From Mesorhizobium zhangyense (GTDB taxonomy: Bacteria > Pseudomonadota > Alphaproteobacteria > Rhizobiales > Rhizobiaceae), in contig NZ_JAAKZG010000017.1 in the NCBI RefSeq assembly GCF_011045115.1, positions 1 to 64,000 of the forward strand: a DNA stretch of 64,000 nt, in the 5' to 3' direction. Of this stretch, positions 1 to 8,814 are shown one piece after another. Below the pieces are notes generated by a model that ran no database searches, was not told the DNA's origin, and saw only the letters and a program-made list of their open reading frames with translations. A program made the position numbers and the translations under genes. Each line of letters begins with the position of its first letter. The stretch's first letter is position 1.

Positions 1-493
1 GCCTCAGATCAGGCCTCTTTGTGTTTCCAGTCAGCAGTTGCAACAAAACCCTGCAGCATGCCCCCTGGCTCGGCCGGCTTTTTGCCGCGTCGATCCTGCG
101 CCAGGCCGGCCTCACCACGGCGGCGCATCTGGCAGCGCTCAATCTTGGGCTAAAGACCATTCCCGTAGAACGCCGCCGGCACCGCGACCGCGAAACCCGG
201 TTGCAGCCGCTTCTCACCGGCATCGCCGCAGCGGCCGAGGCCGGGCTGAAGGAGCACGACCGGCTGATGCTGGCGCGCCAGACGATGACGCGCAAACTTT
301 TGGGCCGGCGGACGTCGTCAAAACTGCCGGAACTGATCGATCTGGTGCTCTCCAGGCCACTCGTCACGGCCGGAACGGTCGCCAAGGCGATCGGCGTGAC
401 ACCGCAGGCAGCGGTCAGGATCAGCGAGCAGCCGAATTGCGCGAGATGACGGGGAGGGGGAGGGGGAGGTTTCGCGCGTGGGGAGTGGTTTGA
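1..493 (+). pseudogene. C-terminal remnant of a RHE_PE00001/DUF1612-type HTH protein, frameshifted
   Basis: The reading frame is open from the left edge and carries the conserved C-terminal part of a family common on rhizobial plasmids and islands: LGRLFAAS, a TIPVERRRHRDR-like basic stretch, AAEAGLKEHDRL, GRRTSSKLPEL and an HTH-like segment LVTAGTVAKAIGVTPQAA. This frame ends at 449. The expected family ending (LREMTGRGR then FRAWGVV) lies one frame over and stops at 493. A single-base indel near 420-440 would join the two, so the gene looks broken. The N-terminus lies outside the window, so it could be fragmentary in other ways. Family recognition is from memory of the motif pattern; the frameshift is seen directly. 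A sequencing error is the main alternative. Confidence 0.7.
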
Positions 494-514
494 GAGGAGC
501 ATTGTAATTCGAGA

Positions 515-543
515 GAATAGGTTCAAATCCTGCCTCAGCAATC
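515..543 (+). other. tRNA 3'-end-like sequence, possible attachment-site remnant
   Basis: A T-loop-like GGTTCAAATCC followed by an acceptor-like TGCCTCAGCA is present, but no matching 5' half, D-arm or anticodon arm precedes it, and the end reads TCA rather than CCA. It sits between the broken RHE_PE00001-type gene and the first catabolic operon, where an integration scar would be expected. The read-through on the minus strand contains an AGFEP motif, a familiar artefact of tRNA 3' ends. It may be chance. Confidence 0.3.
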
Positions 544-695
544 ACTATAACGACAAACGCGGGCACGCGCTGCCTCGACTGCCGCTTGGAGGAAGATTCC
601 TCTACCGCTGGCCGCTACTGCCCCAAGCGTCGCCAACGCTTCAGCTACGCGCCTCGGCTTCACAGCAGTTCACCACGACAGGTCTCCTAAAATCG

Positions 696-713
696 GTCCC
701 CTCCGGAGGGGAT
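696..713 (+). promoter_or_regulatory. GTCCC-N8-GGGAT inverted repeat (regulon motif)
   Basis: Left half GTCCC, eight-base spacer, right half GGGAT. It ends about 70 bases upstream of the ABC binding-protein start at 783 and is one of 19 similar intergenic sites in the window. Confidence 0.55.
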
Positions 714-782
714 GGGCCAAATCACGCAATGCCCTCAAAAGGAACGCGCATTTCTGCGTTGTTTGCTGGGAGGAGCGACATT

Positions 783-1967
783 ATGAAAGCAAGAAATTTA
801 TTGACCTCAACCTTGGCAGCCTTGGCCTTGGCTCTGTCGTCGAGCGGGGCCTCGCAAGCGCAAACTCGCGGGGTCACTGATACCGAAGTTATTATCGGAA
901 GTGCCGGCGACCTGAGCGGACCTGCTGCCAATAACGGGCTCGCCAGTGCGCATGCAATGCAGTTGCGCGTCGATGAGATCAATGCAGCTGGCGGCATACA
1001 CGGCCGCAAGCTTCGTCTGATAGTCGAGGACGCCCAGTATCAGGTTCCCCGCGCTGTCCAGGCCGCAAACAAGCTGATCAATCGCGACAAGATTTTCGCG
1101 ATGATAGGCACTGTCGGCACGCCGCAGAATAATGCGGTGTTCCCTTTGCTTGAGCAGAACAACATTCCCAGCCTGTTTCCGCTTTCGCAGGCACGGGTCA
1201 TGTGGTCCCCGGTCAACAAGCTGAAGTTCCAGTTCAACGCCGACTACCGTGATCAGGTGGGCGGTGCGGTAAAATACATGGTTGACCAGAAGAAGACGAA
1301 GTTTTGTGCCGAGTATCAGGACACCGATTTCGGCAAGGATATCGTGACCGGTGCTGAGGAAGAGTTGAAGAAGGCCGGCCTGAGCATAGTGGCAAAATCC
1401 ACCCACAAGCCGACTGATACCGACCTTGGCACCCAAATGATCAATCTGAGAAAAGCGGGTTGCGAGGTGGTCGTCCTTGGCACCTTGGGACGAGATGCCA
1501 TCATCGCCTACACCACCGCCCGGCGTGCGGGTTGGACCGATGTCGAATTCATCGGGGTATCGCCGACCTACGATCCTGCTGTTTCGGGAGTGCCCGACGG
1601 AGGAACTGATGGTCTTTATGCCTCGACGGGCGTCTGGATCAAGCCGCGCGAGGAGATGCCGGAGGCCGGTCGGCAGATGTTCGACAAGTACAAGGCAGCT
1701 TATGGCAGCGAACCGACCGTTTCGGCAATGATCAGCTACATCGGAATAGACTTGATCGCCATTGCGCTCGAAAAGGCGGGCAAGGATGTCACGACCGAGA
1801 GCTTCCTAGCTGCTCTGGAAAGCATCAAGGACTACAACGATGCCTTCGGCAACCCGCCACAAAATTACAGCGCCGACAATCACCAGGGCTCCAATGCCGC
1901 CTTCGTCACACGTGTAAAAGGCGGAGCCTACGAGCTGATCGCGGGCCCAATATCGCACACCGACTGA
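783..1967 (+). CDS. ABC transporter substrate-binding protein, Leu/Ile/Val (LivK) type
   Basis: Periplasmic binding protein of a branched-chain-amino-acid-type (HAAT) importer, 394 aa. An N-terminal signal peptide (MKARNLLTSTLAALALALSS) ends near a SQAQ cleavage site, followed by the peripla_BP_6 pattern VIIGSAGDLSGPAA and an INAAGGIHGRK segment. I chose the ATG at 783 because GGGAGGA lies just upstream and the signal peptide begins there; an earlier in-frame ATG at 729 would bury it. It heads a cluster with permease and ATPase genes from 2169. A close paralogue lies at 7586-8764. In catabolic clusters this family often binds aromatic or alicyclic acids rather than amino acids, so the ligand is open. 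Confidence 0.9.
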   Translation: MKARNLLTSTLAALALALSSSGASQAQTRGVTDTEVIIGSAGDLSGPAANNGLASAHAMQLRVDEINAAGGIHGRKLRLIVEDAQYQVPRAVQAANKLINRDKIFAMIGTVGTPQNNAVFPLLEQNNIPSLFPLSQARVMWSPVNKLKFQFNADYRDQVGGAVKYMVDQKKTKFCAEYQDTDFGKDIVTGAEEELKKAGLSIVAKSTHKPTDTDLGTQMINLRKAGCEVVVLGTLGRDAIIAYTTARRAGWTDVEFIGVSPTYDPAVSGVPDGGTDGLYASTGVWIKPREEMPEAGRQMFDKYKAAYGSEPTVSAMISYIGIDLIAIALEKAGKDVTTESFLAALESIKDYNDAFGNPPQNYSADNHQGSNAAFVTRVKGGAYELIAGPISHTD

Positions 1968-1978
1968 GCTTTGCGCCG

Positions 1979-1998
1979 CGACCGCGCCAATGCGGTCG
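1979..1998 (+). terminator. Hairpin after the binding-protein gene
   Basis: A 7-bp perfect stem (CGACCGC / GCGGTCG) with a 6-base loop lies 12 bases after the stop codon and has no U-tract. It may stabilise the upstream mRNA or partially terminate, giving more binding protein than permease. The remaining gap to 2169 shows nothing else clear. Confidence 0.35.
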
Positions 1999-2168
1999 TC
2001 GGACGCGCCTGCGCCTCCCCCCGGCAATGTGGGGAGACGAGGCCGCTCGTTTGCCGCAATCGTGGTGATGCGGGGTCGCGCTGTTCTCTGGAAGCCCGGA
2101 TGCAAGACATCCGTTTCAGAGCTAGCGACTAAACATCACGGCCACGCCGCTTAAATCGGAAACAATCA

Positions 2169-3041
2169 ATGACTGAATTATCGCAGCTGATAGTCTATGG
2201 ATTGGCAACCGGCTGTATCTACAGCCTGATCGCCCTTGGCTTCGTGCTGATCTACAAAGCAACGGAGATGGTGAACTTTGCGCAGGGCGATCTCTTGATG
2301 CTCGGCGCCTTTGTGGCCGTGACGTTCATCCTGACGCTCGGCCTCAGCTATTGGCTTGCGTTCATTCTCGCCGTCATCGTGATGGCTGCTTTTTCCTATG
2401 GGTTGGACGCTGTAGTACTGCGTCGTGTCATCGGCCAACCGCAGTTTTCCGTCGTTATGCTGACGATCGGCCTCGGCTTCATATTCCGCGCCGGCGCAAC
2501 AATGATCTGGGGCACGGAGCCGTATAATTTCCCCGCACCATTCAGTTCCGGCGTGTCGGTCGTTGGTGGTGTCGTCATTTCACACGTCGCCATTTCGATC
2601 GTGGTCGGAACGGTAGTTCTGTGTTCCATCCTATGGGCTTTCTTCAGGTTTTCGAAGCTGGGCGTCGCCATGCAAGCTGCTTCGCAGAACCAGCTCGCCG
2701 CCTACTATATGGGTGTTCCGGTCAAGCGCATCTTCTCGCTGATATGGGCGATCTCGGGCGGTGTGGCGGCGGTGGCAGGCATATTGATCGCGCCGCTTAC
2801 GCTCGTCGATAACACCATGAGCATGCTTGGGCTGAAGGCCTTCGCTGCGGCCGTGCTTGGCGGGTTTGGGTCTATTCCCGGCGCCCTGGTCGGCGGAATC
2901 CTGATCGGAATGATCGAACAGGTCTCCGGCGCATATTTCATCGACGGGTCGAAGGACATTGCCGCCTACGCGACACTTCTCCTCGTTTTGTTGCTGCGTC
3001 CGCAAGGGCTGTTCGGCGCGGTCGGCCGGAAAAAGGTTTGA
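2169..3041 (+). CDS. livH: ABC transporter permease, LivH type
   Basis: Integral inner-membrane permease, 290 aa, with the LivH start pattern LIVYGLATGCIYSLIALGFV and the conserved MVNFAQGDLLMLGAF segment. About eight hydrophobic helices are apparent. The C-terminal AAAVLGGFGSIPGALVGG is the usual Liv permease loop that contacts the ATPases, and the protein ends LRPQGLFG as in the family. It is the first of four tightly packed transporter genes (2169-5648) and pairs with LivM at 3044. Substrate specificity would be set by the binding proteins at 783 and 7586. The assignment to the family is secure; the transported compound is not known. Confidence 0.93.
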   Translation: MTELSQLIVYGLATGCIYSLIALGFVLIYKATEMVNFAQGDLLMLGAFVAVTFILTLGLSYWLAFILAVIVMAAFSYGLDAVVLRRVIGQPQFSVVMLTIGLGFIFRAGATMIWGTEPYNFPAPFSSGVSVVGGVVISHVAISIVVGTVVLCSILWAFFRFSKLGVAMQAASQNQLAAYYMGVPVKRIFSLIWAISGGVAAVAGILIAPLTLVDNTMSMLGLKAFAAAVLGGFGSIPGALVGGILIGMIEQVSGAYFIDGSKDIAAYATLLLVLLLRPQGLFGAVGRKKV

Positions 3042-3043
3042 AT

Positions 3044-4114
3044 ATGCGGTTTCCCTACAAGACTGACTACGGTCAGGATCTCGATCTCTTCAAGAGCAGT
3101 TCCGACCGGTTCTGGTACGGCCTGCTTGCGTTGGTTCTGCTCTCGATGCCTCTATGGGTCGACACCTTCTGGCTCGGCGAGGTGTCCTACGTTTTCATCC
3201 TCGGCATTGTTGGCATCGGTCTGATGATCCTCACGGGTTATGCCGGCCAGGTGTCGATCGGACACGCGGCGTTCCTCGGCATTGGCGCCTACACGCATGC
3301 GATCCTGCTCAGCATGGGAACGCCCTTTGTGGTGTCGCTCGTCGGAGCCACCGCCTTGTCGACGCTGATCGGTGCCGGGGTCGGCTTTCCAGCACTGCGC
3401 GTCGCCGGCATCTATCTCGCCATGGCGACATTCGCCTTCAACTTCCTGGTCGAATTCGTTTTCGTACGCTGGGAAAGCATGACCGGCGGCTTCTCGGGCT
3501 TTGCTGTCGCGTCGCCTGAATTCCTGGGCGTGTCGTTCACATCGGGCGGCGGCTTCTACTACATCTGTCTGCTTTCGATCGTGCTGGCGATCCTCCTGAC
3601 GCTGAACCTTCTGCGTTCTCCGACCGGACGAGCCTTGATCGCGCTGCGTGATAGCGAAACGGCTGCCCAGGCACTCGGGGTTCGACTCGCGCGCTACAAG
3701 ACGACCGCCTTCGCCATTTCGGCCGGGCTGACCGGGTTCGCGGGCGCACTGTTTGCACATCGCATCGGTTATCTGGCACCGGACATCTTCACCATCATGT
3801 TTTCGATCCAGCTGCTGCTGATGGTGGTGGTTGGGGGAATGGGCTCGATCCACGGCGCGATATTTGGCGCCATCTTCGTCGGTGCGCTTCCCCAGCTCAT
3901 AGCGATCATGCGCGACTATCTGCCCGACTCCGTTGCCCGGCAGCCGGGCATCGAGCCGGGGATATTCGGCCTGCTACTGGTGCTGACCATCCTCTTCGAG
4001 CCGCGCGGCATTTACGGCCGCTGGCTCAAAATCAAACACTATTTCTCGGTTTTTCCGATGCACAAGAAGGCGGCCTTCTCGCGTCAGAAAAGCTACACCA
4101 AGTCGGAGCGGTAG
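3044..4114 (+). CDS. livM: ABC transporter permease, LivM type
   Basis: Second membrane subunit of the importer, 356 aa. It shows the LivM signature GYAGQVSIGHAAFLGIGAY, the ALRVAGIYLAMATFAF segment, ALRDSETAAQALG and the coupling loop VVGGMGSIHGAIFGA. The ATG at 3044 follows AAAAGG at 3031-3036 with seven-base spacing; a TTG at 3038 overlapping the livH stop is the alternative. There is a somewhat long hydrophilic N-terminus before the first helix and a basic C-terminal tail after the last. The stop codon abuts the livG start, so translational coupling is likely. Confidence 0.92.
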   Translation: MRFPYKTDYGQDLDLFKSSSDRFWYGLLALVLLSMPLWVDTFWLGEVSYVFILGIVGIGLMILTGYAGQVSIGHAAFLGIGAYTHAILLSMGTPFVVSLVGATALSTLIGAGVGFPALRVAGIYLAMATFAFNFLVEFVFVRWESMTGGFSGFAVASPEFLGVSFTSGGGFYYICLLSIVLAILLTLNLLRSPTGRALIALRDSETAAQALGVRLARYKTTAFAISAGLTGFAGALFAHRIGYLAPDIFTIMFSIQLLLMVVVGGMGSIHGAIFGAIFVGALPQLIAIMRDYLPDSVARQPGIEPGIFGLLLVLTILFEPRGIYGRWLKIKHYFSVFPMHKKAAFSRQKSYTKSER

Positions 4115-4873
4115 ATGGCGATCTTTCAAGCCAGGGACGTCGCCATAAAGTTTGGCCGGATATCGGCGGTCGATGGCGTGACGTTCGACATAGAACCGGG
4201 AACAGTCTTCACCATCATCGGCCCGAACGGCGCCGGCAAGACCACGCTGTTCAACCTGATCAGCCGGCTCTATGACACCAGCGCCGGAACGCTGACATTC
4301 GAAGGGCGAGACATAACCAACCTTCCGGCCCATTCGATTGCTGGTCTCGGCATCGCGCGAACATTCCAGAATCTGGAGCTGTTCGATCATGCCACGGTGC
4401 TGCAGAACCTTCTGCTTGGGCGGCATGCTCATACGCGATCCAACCTGGTTGCCGAACTCCTGTTTCTGGGCAGCGTGCGCCGTGAGGAACTGGCGCATCG
4501 CGAGAAGGTGGAAGAAGTCATCGACTTCCTGAACCTGCACAAATACCGGGATTCGATGATCGTCAATCTGCCCTACGGCGTCCGCAAGGTCGTGGAACTG
4601 GCCCGTGCTCTCTGCAGCGAGCCCAAGCTTCTCCTACTCGACGAACCCTCCTCCGGGCTGAACACCGAAGAGACAGGGGAGATGGCGTTCTGGATCCACG
4701 ACATCCGCGACCGCTACGGCATCACCGTCCTGATGGTCGAGCACGATATGGGGCTGGTAAACCGCGTCTCCGACAAGGTCCTGGCACTCAACTACGGTCG
4801 CGTGATCACTATCGGGACGGCGGCTCAAGTGCAGAGCCATCCCGAAGTCATCACCGCTTATCTGGGAGGCTGA
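4115..4873 (+). CDS. livG: ABC transporter ATP-binding protein, LivG type
   Basis: Cytoplasmic ATPase, 252 aa. The Walker A motif GPNGAGKTT is at residues 36-44, IARTFQNLELF (Q-loop) follows, the signature region is the LivG-type LPYGVRKVVELARAL, and Walker B LLLLDEPSSGL precedes a VEHDM H-loop. It starts directly after the livM stop and is followed one base later by livF. LivG and LivF form the heterodimer that powers the LivHM channel. Confidence 0.94.
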   Translation: MAIFQARDVAIKFGRISAVDGVTFDIEPGTVFTIIGPNGAGKTTLFNLISRLYDTSAGTLTFEGRDITNLPAHSIAGLGIARTFQNLELFDHATVLQNLLLGRHAHTRSNLVAELLFLGSVRREELAHREKVEEVIDFLNLHKYRDSMIVNLPYGVRKVVELARALCSEPKLLLLDEPSSGLNTEETGEMAFWIHDIRDRYGITVLMVEHDMGLVNRVSDKVLALNYGRVITIGTAAQVQSHPEVITAYLGG

Positions 4874-4874
4874 G

Positions 4875-5648
4875 ATGTCGGAGCCGATTCTGAAGCTTAC
4901 CAATATCGAAAGCTCCTACGGCCCGATCACCGCGATCCGAGGCATCAGCATGTCGGTCCCGGAAGCGACCATCGTCACGGTGCTGGGCGCCAACGGTGCT
5001 GGCAAGACGACGGTTCTAAAGACGATCTCCGGCATCATCGATCCTCGTAAGGGCGCTGTCATCTTCGAGGGAAAGGCAATCCAGTCGATGGACCCGGACG
5101 CGGTCGCGCGCATAGGCATTGCCCACGTGCCGGAAGGTCGCGAGGTTTTTCCACTGCTCACGGCGCGCGAAAACCTGATGATGGGCGCATATGCACGCAG
5201 CGATCGCAAGGGTATCGCAGACGATCTGGAGATGGTCTTCAACTATCTTCCGGCGGTCAAGCGGCTCGAAAAGCGGACGGCGGGAACCATGTCCGGCGGC
5301 GAGCAGCAGATGCTGGTGATCGGCAGGGCACTGATGTCGCGGCCCAAGCTCCTGCTTTTGGACGAACCTTCGCTCGGCCTCTCACCTCGGCTCGTGAAAG
5401 AAATTTTCGAGCTCATCGTACGCATCAATGGCGAGCAGAAGCTGCCGATCCTTGTGGTCGAGCAGAACGCCGGCACCGCCCTCAAGGCGGCACACTACGG
5501 CTATGTCCTCGAACTCGGACGCGTGGTGATGGAGGACAGCTGCGAGCGGCTCATGGAAAAGGAAGACGTGCGGGAATTCTATCTCGGCGCGGCTCCCGAA
5601 AACGTCCATGCGGATATTCGGCTTAAGAGGCGGAAGACGTGGCAATGA
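4875..5648 (+). CDS. livF: ABC transporter ATP-binding protein, LivF type
   Basis: Second ATPase of the importer, 257 aa. It has Walker A GANGAGKTT, the LivF-type VPEGREVFPLLTARENL, ABC signature MSGGEQQML, Walker B LLLLDEPSLGLSP and an H-loop VVEQNA. The C-terminus extends beyond the usual end with a short basic tail (RLKRRKTWQ). Its stop codon overlaps the ATG of the next gene (ATGA at 5645-5648), so the AMP-ligase-like gene is probably co-translated with the transporter. Confidence 0.94.
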   Translation: MSEPILKLTNIESSYGPITAIRGISMSVPEATIVTVLGANGAGKTTVLKTISGIIDPRKGAVIFEGKAIQSMDPDAVARIGIAHVPEGREVFPLLTARENLMMGAYARSDRKGIADDLEMVFNYLPAVKRLEKRTAGTMSGGEQQMLVIGRALMSRPKLLLLDEPSLGLSPRLVKEIFELIVRINGEQKLPILVVEQNAGTALKAAHYGYVLELGRVVMEDSCERLMEKEDVREFYLGAAPENVHADIRLKRRKTWQ

Positions 5649-7531
5649 AAAGCGAAAACCGAAACGACGGGTTCAGTGCGGGTGTGAATGCCAATGACGA
5701 TGTAATCTCGGAAGGCGACACCACCTCCCAATATTTCTGGCGCAAGGTTGCAGAGCGCGGCGATCAGGTGGCGCTGCGCCGCAAGCACCGCGGTATATGG
5801 AAGCCAACGTCGTGGCGCGAATATGGAGAGCTGGCGCAGCAGGCCGGGCTTGGGCTCGCATCGCTCGATGCGGGACGCGGCGACGTTGTCTCCATTCTCT
5901 CCGACGGAAACCCGGAATGGCTTTTTGCCGACCAGGGTATCCGCGCGATCGGAGCGATCAGCAACGCCATTCACGCCACCGATGGTCATGTCCGTGTTCG
6001 CGAAGTGCTGGCCGACAGCCGGACTGGCATCTGCATTGTGGAAAATGCCGAGCAGTTGCAGAAGGTCCTCGAAATTCGAGACGATTTGCCCGAGTTGCGC
6101 AAAATCGTCGTCATTAATTTCGACGGGCTTCATAGCTTTCGGGACCCGATGGTTCTGAGCTTCCAGGATCTGCTGGGGCTGGGGCGGGAATATGCCAAAA
6201 CACATCCTCACTTTTGGGACCGGGAGCTGGCCGCGGGCAGGCCTAATGATCCGGCAGTTGTTGCATATTCACTGAAGAACGGAACAGCTTCGCCGCGCGG
6301 TGCGCTGCTCAGCCACGCCGGATTGATGTTCCTGGTCCACAATCGGCCGGCACTTTGGTCGCAGTCTTCACAAGATATGCAGCTCAACCTTCTTCCGCTT
6401 GCGAACGTTACGGAGCGAGTCCTGACGACATTGCTTCCCATGCAGTCGGGTGCGGTGGTCAATTTTGTCGAGAGCGCCAACACCGTCGACGAGAATCTGC
6501 AGGAAGTAAAGCCGACGCATCTGTTCGCCACGCCACGGTTGTGGGAGCGGGTCTTCTCGCGCCACACCATCAAGATGGAGGAGGCCACGGCCTTGGGGCG
6601 CTGGGCTTATCGCAGCGCATTCGCGGCGGGTGCCCGGAGGGCGCGGGAGCGTGCTGCAGGAAAAAAGCCATCAATCCTGCAAGAGCTGATATTCCGTGTA
6701 GCCGATCTTCTCGTCCTGAAGAACGTCAAGCGACAGTACGGATTGGCGGAAGCGAGGCACCTGCTCGTCGGCACCGGTGTCCTGGCCGACGAGATATTCT
6801 CCTGGTTCGCAGCCCTCGGACTTGATTTTCGGCCGGTTTACGGACTTGCGGAAAGCTCGGGTCTGGCAGCTCTGCCGTCGTCGCAATCCGTCGCGGCCGG
6901 GCGACTGGAGCAAAGCCTGCCAGGTACCGAGATGAAACTGAGCAGCGACGGCGAAATCCTCGTTCATGGCCCTCATGTTTTCATGGGGTATTTGAACGAT
7001 GGCGCTTGTCTCGAGAAAGGGTGGCTGCACACCGGCGATGCCGGCGAGATCGACGGGGAGGGGTCTATGACGATCATCGGCCGCCTCGATGACATGATCA
7101 CGCTGAAAAGCGACCGGACCATCGCTCCTGCAAGGATTGAAGCAAAGCTTCGGGCGAGCCCTTATATAGCGGCTGCGATGTTGATCGGAGAGGGCAGGTC
7201 GGCACTGGGATGCCTCGTGCTTCCGGATCATGAGAGCGTGGCGCATTACGCGCAGACCCTAAATGCGCCGTTCACGAACTTCGCATCCCTTTGCGCCGTA
7301 CCGGAAGTTCAACAACTGATCCGGGGCGAGATCGACAATGTGAACCGGTCTCTGGCGCCAACCGATGCAATCCTGGATTTCCGCATCATAGACCGGACGT
7401 TCGCACCGGACGACCGCGAGATCGCCAAGGGTGTGAGGCTCGATCGGGCGGAGGTTGCGGAGAGTTTCAGGTCGCTGATCCATGACCTTCATGGCCCGTC
7501 ACCGATGAGAACAGTCGCTGAACCGGCTTGA
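5645..7531 (+). CDS. Degenerate AMP-dependent acyl-CoA synthetase-like protein
   Basis: ANL-superfamily fold, 628 aa, resembling long-chain acyl-CoA synthetases (FAA1/AMP-forming type with YFWRKVAERGDQVALRRK at the start and GWLHTGDAGEID near the end). Key motifs are eroded: the phosphate-binding loop, normally YTSGTTGxPKG, reads YSLKNGTASPRG; the hinge reads GRLDDMITLKSDRTIAPARI; and the C-terminal region around EIAKGVRLDRAEV lacks a canonical PRNxSGKxxK. It may be inactive, regulatory, or catalyse something else. The ATG at 5645 overlaps the livF stop; a GTG six bases upstream is the alternative. Linkage to livHMGF is common for this protein type in catabolic clusters. Confidence 0.8.
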   Translation: MKSENRNDGFSAGVNANDDVISEGDTTSQYFWRKVAERGDQVALRRKHRGIWKPTSWREYGELAQQAGLGLASLDAGRGDVVSILSDGNPEWLFADQGIRAIGAISNAIHATDGHVRVREVLADSRTGICIVENAEQLQKVLEIRDDLPELRKIVVINFDGLHSFRDPMVLSFQDLLGLGREYAKTHPHFWDRELAAGRPNDPAVVAYSLKNGTASPRGALLSHAGLMFLVHNRPALWSQSSQDMQLNLLPLANVTERVLTTLLPMQSGAVVNFVESANTVDENLQEVKPTHLFATPRLWERVFSRHTIKMEEATALGRWAYRSAFAAGARRARERAAGKKPSILQELIFRVADLLVLKNVKRQYGLAEARHLLVGTGVLADEIFSWFAALGLDFRPVYGLAESSGLAALPSSQSVAAGRLEQSLPGTEMKLSSDGEILVHGPHVFMGYLNDGACLEKGWLHTGDAGEIDGEGSMTIIGRLDDMITLKSDRTIAPARIEAKLRASPYIAAAMLIGEGRSALGCLVLPDHESVAHYAQTLNAPFTNFASLCAVPEVQQLIRGEIDNVNRSLAPTDAILDFRIIDRTFAPDDREIAKGVRLDRAEVAESFRSLIHDLHGPSPMRTVAEPA

Positions 7532-7585
7532 GAACGGTCGATCGACAGGCATCTGCGTAACATCAATACCAACAGGGAGGACACA

Positions 7586-8764
7586 ATGGGAAATCTTAGG
7601 ATGGCGGCCTTGCTCGCCATGGTTCTGGTGGCCTCGCCGGCTGCGCAGGCGCAGGAAAAGACACGCGGGATAACGGATACGGAAATCCTGATCGGCACGC
7701 ATACCGACCTCAGCGGCCCGGCGGCATTCGCTGGCACGAGTAATGTCAACGGCATGCAGATGAGGATCAACGAGATCAACGAGGCGGGCGGCGTCCACGG
7801 TCGAAAGATCCGGCTGATCGTCGAGGATCATCAATATCAGGTGCCGCGCGCCGTCCAGGCGGTGAACAAGCTGGTCAACCGGGATGGCGTTTTCCTCGTC
7901 ATCGGCGCCATCGGCGTGGCACAGAACAACGCGGCAATGCCGATATTGCAGAAGGCAAACGTGCCGAACATGTTTCCGCTCGCTCAGTCTCGCAGCATGT
8001 GGGAGCCGTTGGATCGCCTGAAGTTCGTGCTCCATGCCGGCGACTATGACCAGATACGCTCCGGTATCAAATGGCTTGTCGACAACAAGCAGCGCAGCAA
8101 GTTCTGCCTACTTCACCTTGATACCGATTTCGGCAAGGAGATCGTCGACGGAACGACGGACGAGCTGGCCAAACACGATCTGAAGGTCGTCGCCAGCGAG
8201 AAATACAAACCGACCGATACGGATCTTGGTACGCAGATACTCAATCTGCGCAAGGCGGACTGCGACGTGGTGGTTCTCGGTTCGCTCGCTCGAGACACGG
8301 TTCTGGCCTACACCTCGGCACGACGCGTCGGCTGGAATGTCGACTTCATCGGTGCTTCGTCCTCATACCATCGTGTCATTCAGGAAGCCGCCAACAATGC
8401 GACCGAGGGCCTTTACGCGGTGACGGGCAACTATGTTCCCGAACCCGGTGAACGTTCGCCGGAGTATCAAGCCTGGTACGACAAGTACAAGGCGCTCTAT
8501 AAAACCGATCCTCATGCGCTCGACAATCTCGGATATCTCAGCATCGACGTTCTGGCGAAGGCGTTCGATGCGGCGGGCAAGGACCTCACTCTCGATACTT
8601 TCATTACGGGAATGGAGAGCATCAAGGACTATCAGGATCTGTTCGGCAATCCGAAGCAGAGCTGGGGTCCGGATGACCATCAGGGGTCGAATACCTCGAC
8701 GCTGACCCAGCTTCACGATGGCATTTATGTGCCGATCGTCAGAGCCGCTGCGTACGAGAAATAG
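7586..8764 (+). CDS. ABC transporter substrate-binding protein, LivK type (second copy)
   Basis: Periplasmic binding protein, 392 aa, with a short signal peptide ending near PAAQAQ and the same body as the protein at 783-1967: ITDTEILIGTHTDLSGPAA, GGVHGRKIRLIVED, QYQVPRAVQAVNKL, KPTDTDLGTQILNLRKADC and SIKDYQDLFGNP all have close counterparts there. This is a clear paralogous pair flanking one permease/ATPase set, which suggests two related ligands share one channel. GGGAGGACACA precedes the ATG. It is 54 bases after the synthetase-like gene and 50 bases before the acyl-CoA dehydrogenase, so it may be co-transcribed with both. Confidence 0.9.
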   Translation: MGNLRMAALLAMVLVASPAAQAQEKTRGITDTEILIGTHTDLSGPAAFAGTSNVNGMQMRINEINEAGGVHGRKIRLIVEDHQYQVPRAVQAVNKLVNRDGVFLVIGAIGVAQNNAAMPILQKANVPNMFPLAQSRSMWEPLDRLKFVLHAGDYDQIRSGIKWLVDNKQRSKFCLLHLDTDFGKEIVDGTTDELAKHDLKVVASEKYKPTDTDLGTQILNLRKADCDVVVLGSLARDTVLAYTSARRVGWNVDFIGASSSYHRVIQEAANNATEGLYAVTGNYVPEPGERSPEYQAWYDKYKALYKTDPHALDNLGYLSIDVLAKAFDAAGKDLTLDTFITGMESIKDYQDLFGNPKQSWGPDDHQGSNTSTLTQLHDGIYVPIVRAAAYEK

Positions 8765-8814
8765 CGCAGTCGAATCTTGACGATGCAACTGTCGGCAATA
8801 GGGAACGCACGATA

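Noticed and set aside
541-660. Cys-containing short frame after the tRNA-like sequence
   Set aside because: A CLDCR...YCPK stretch looks zinc-ribbon-like but has no start, no ribosome-binding site and an early stop.
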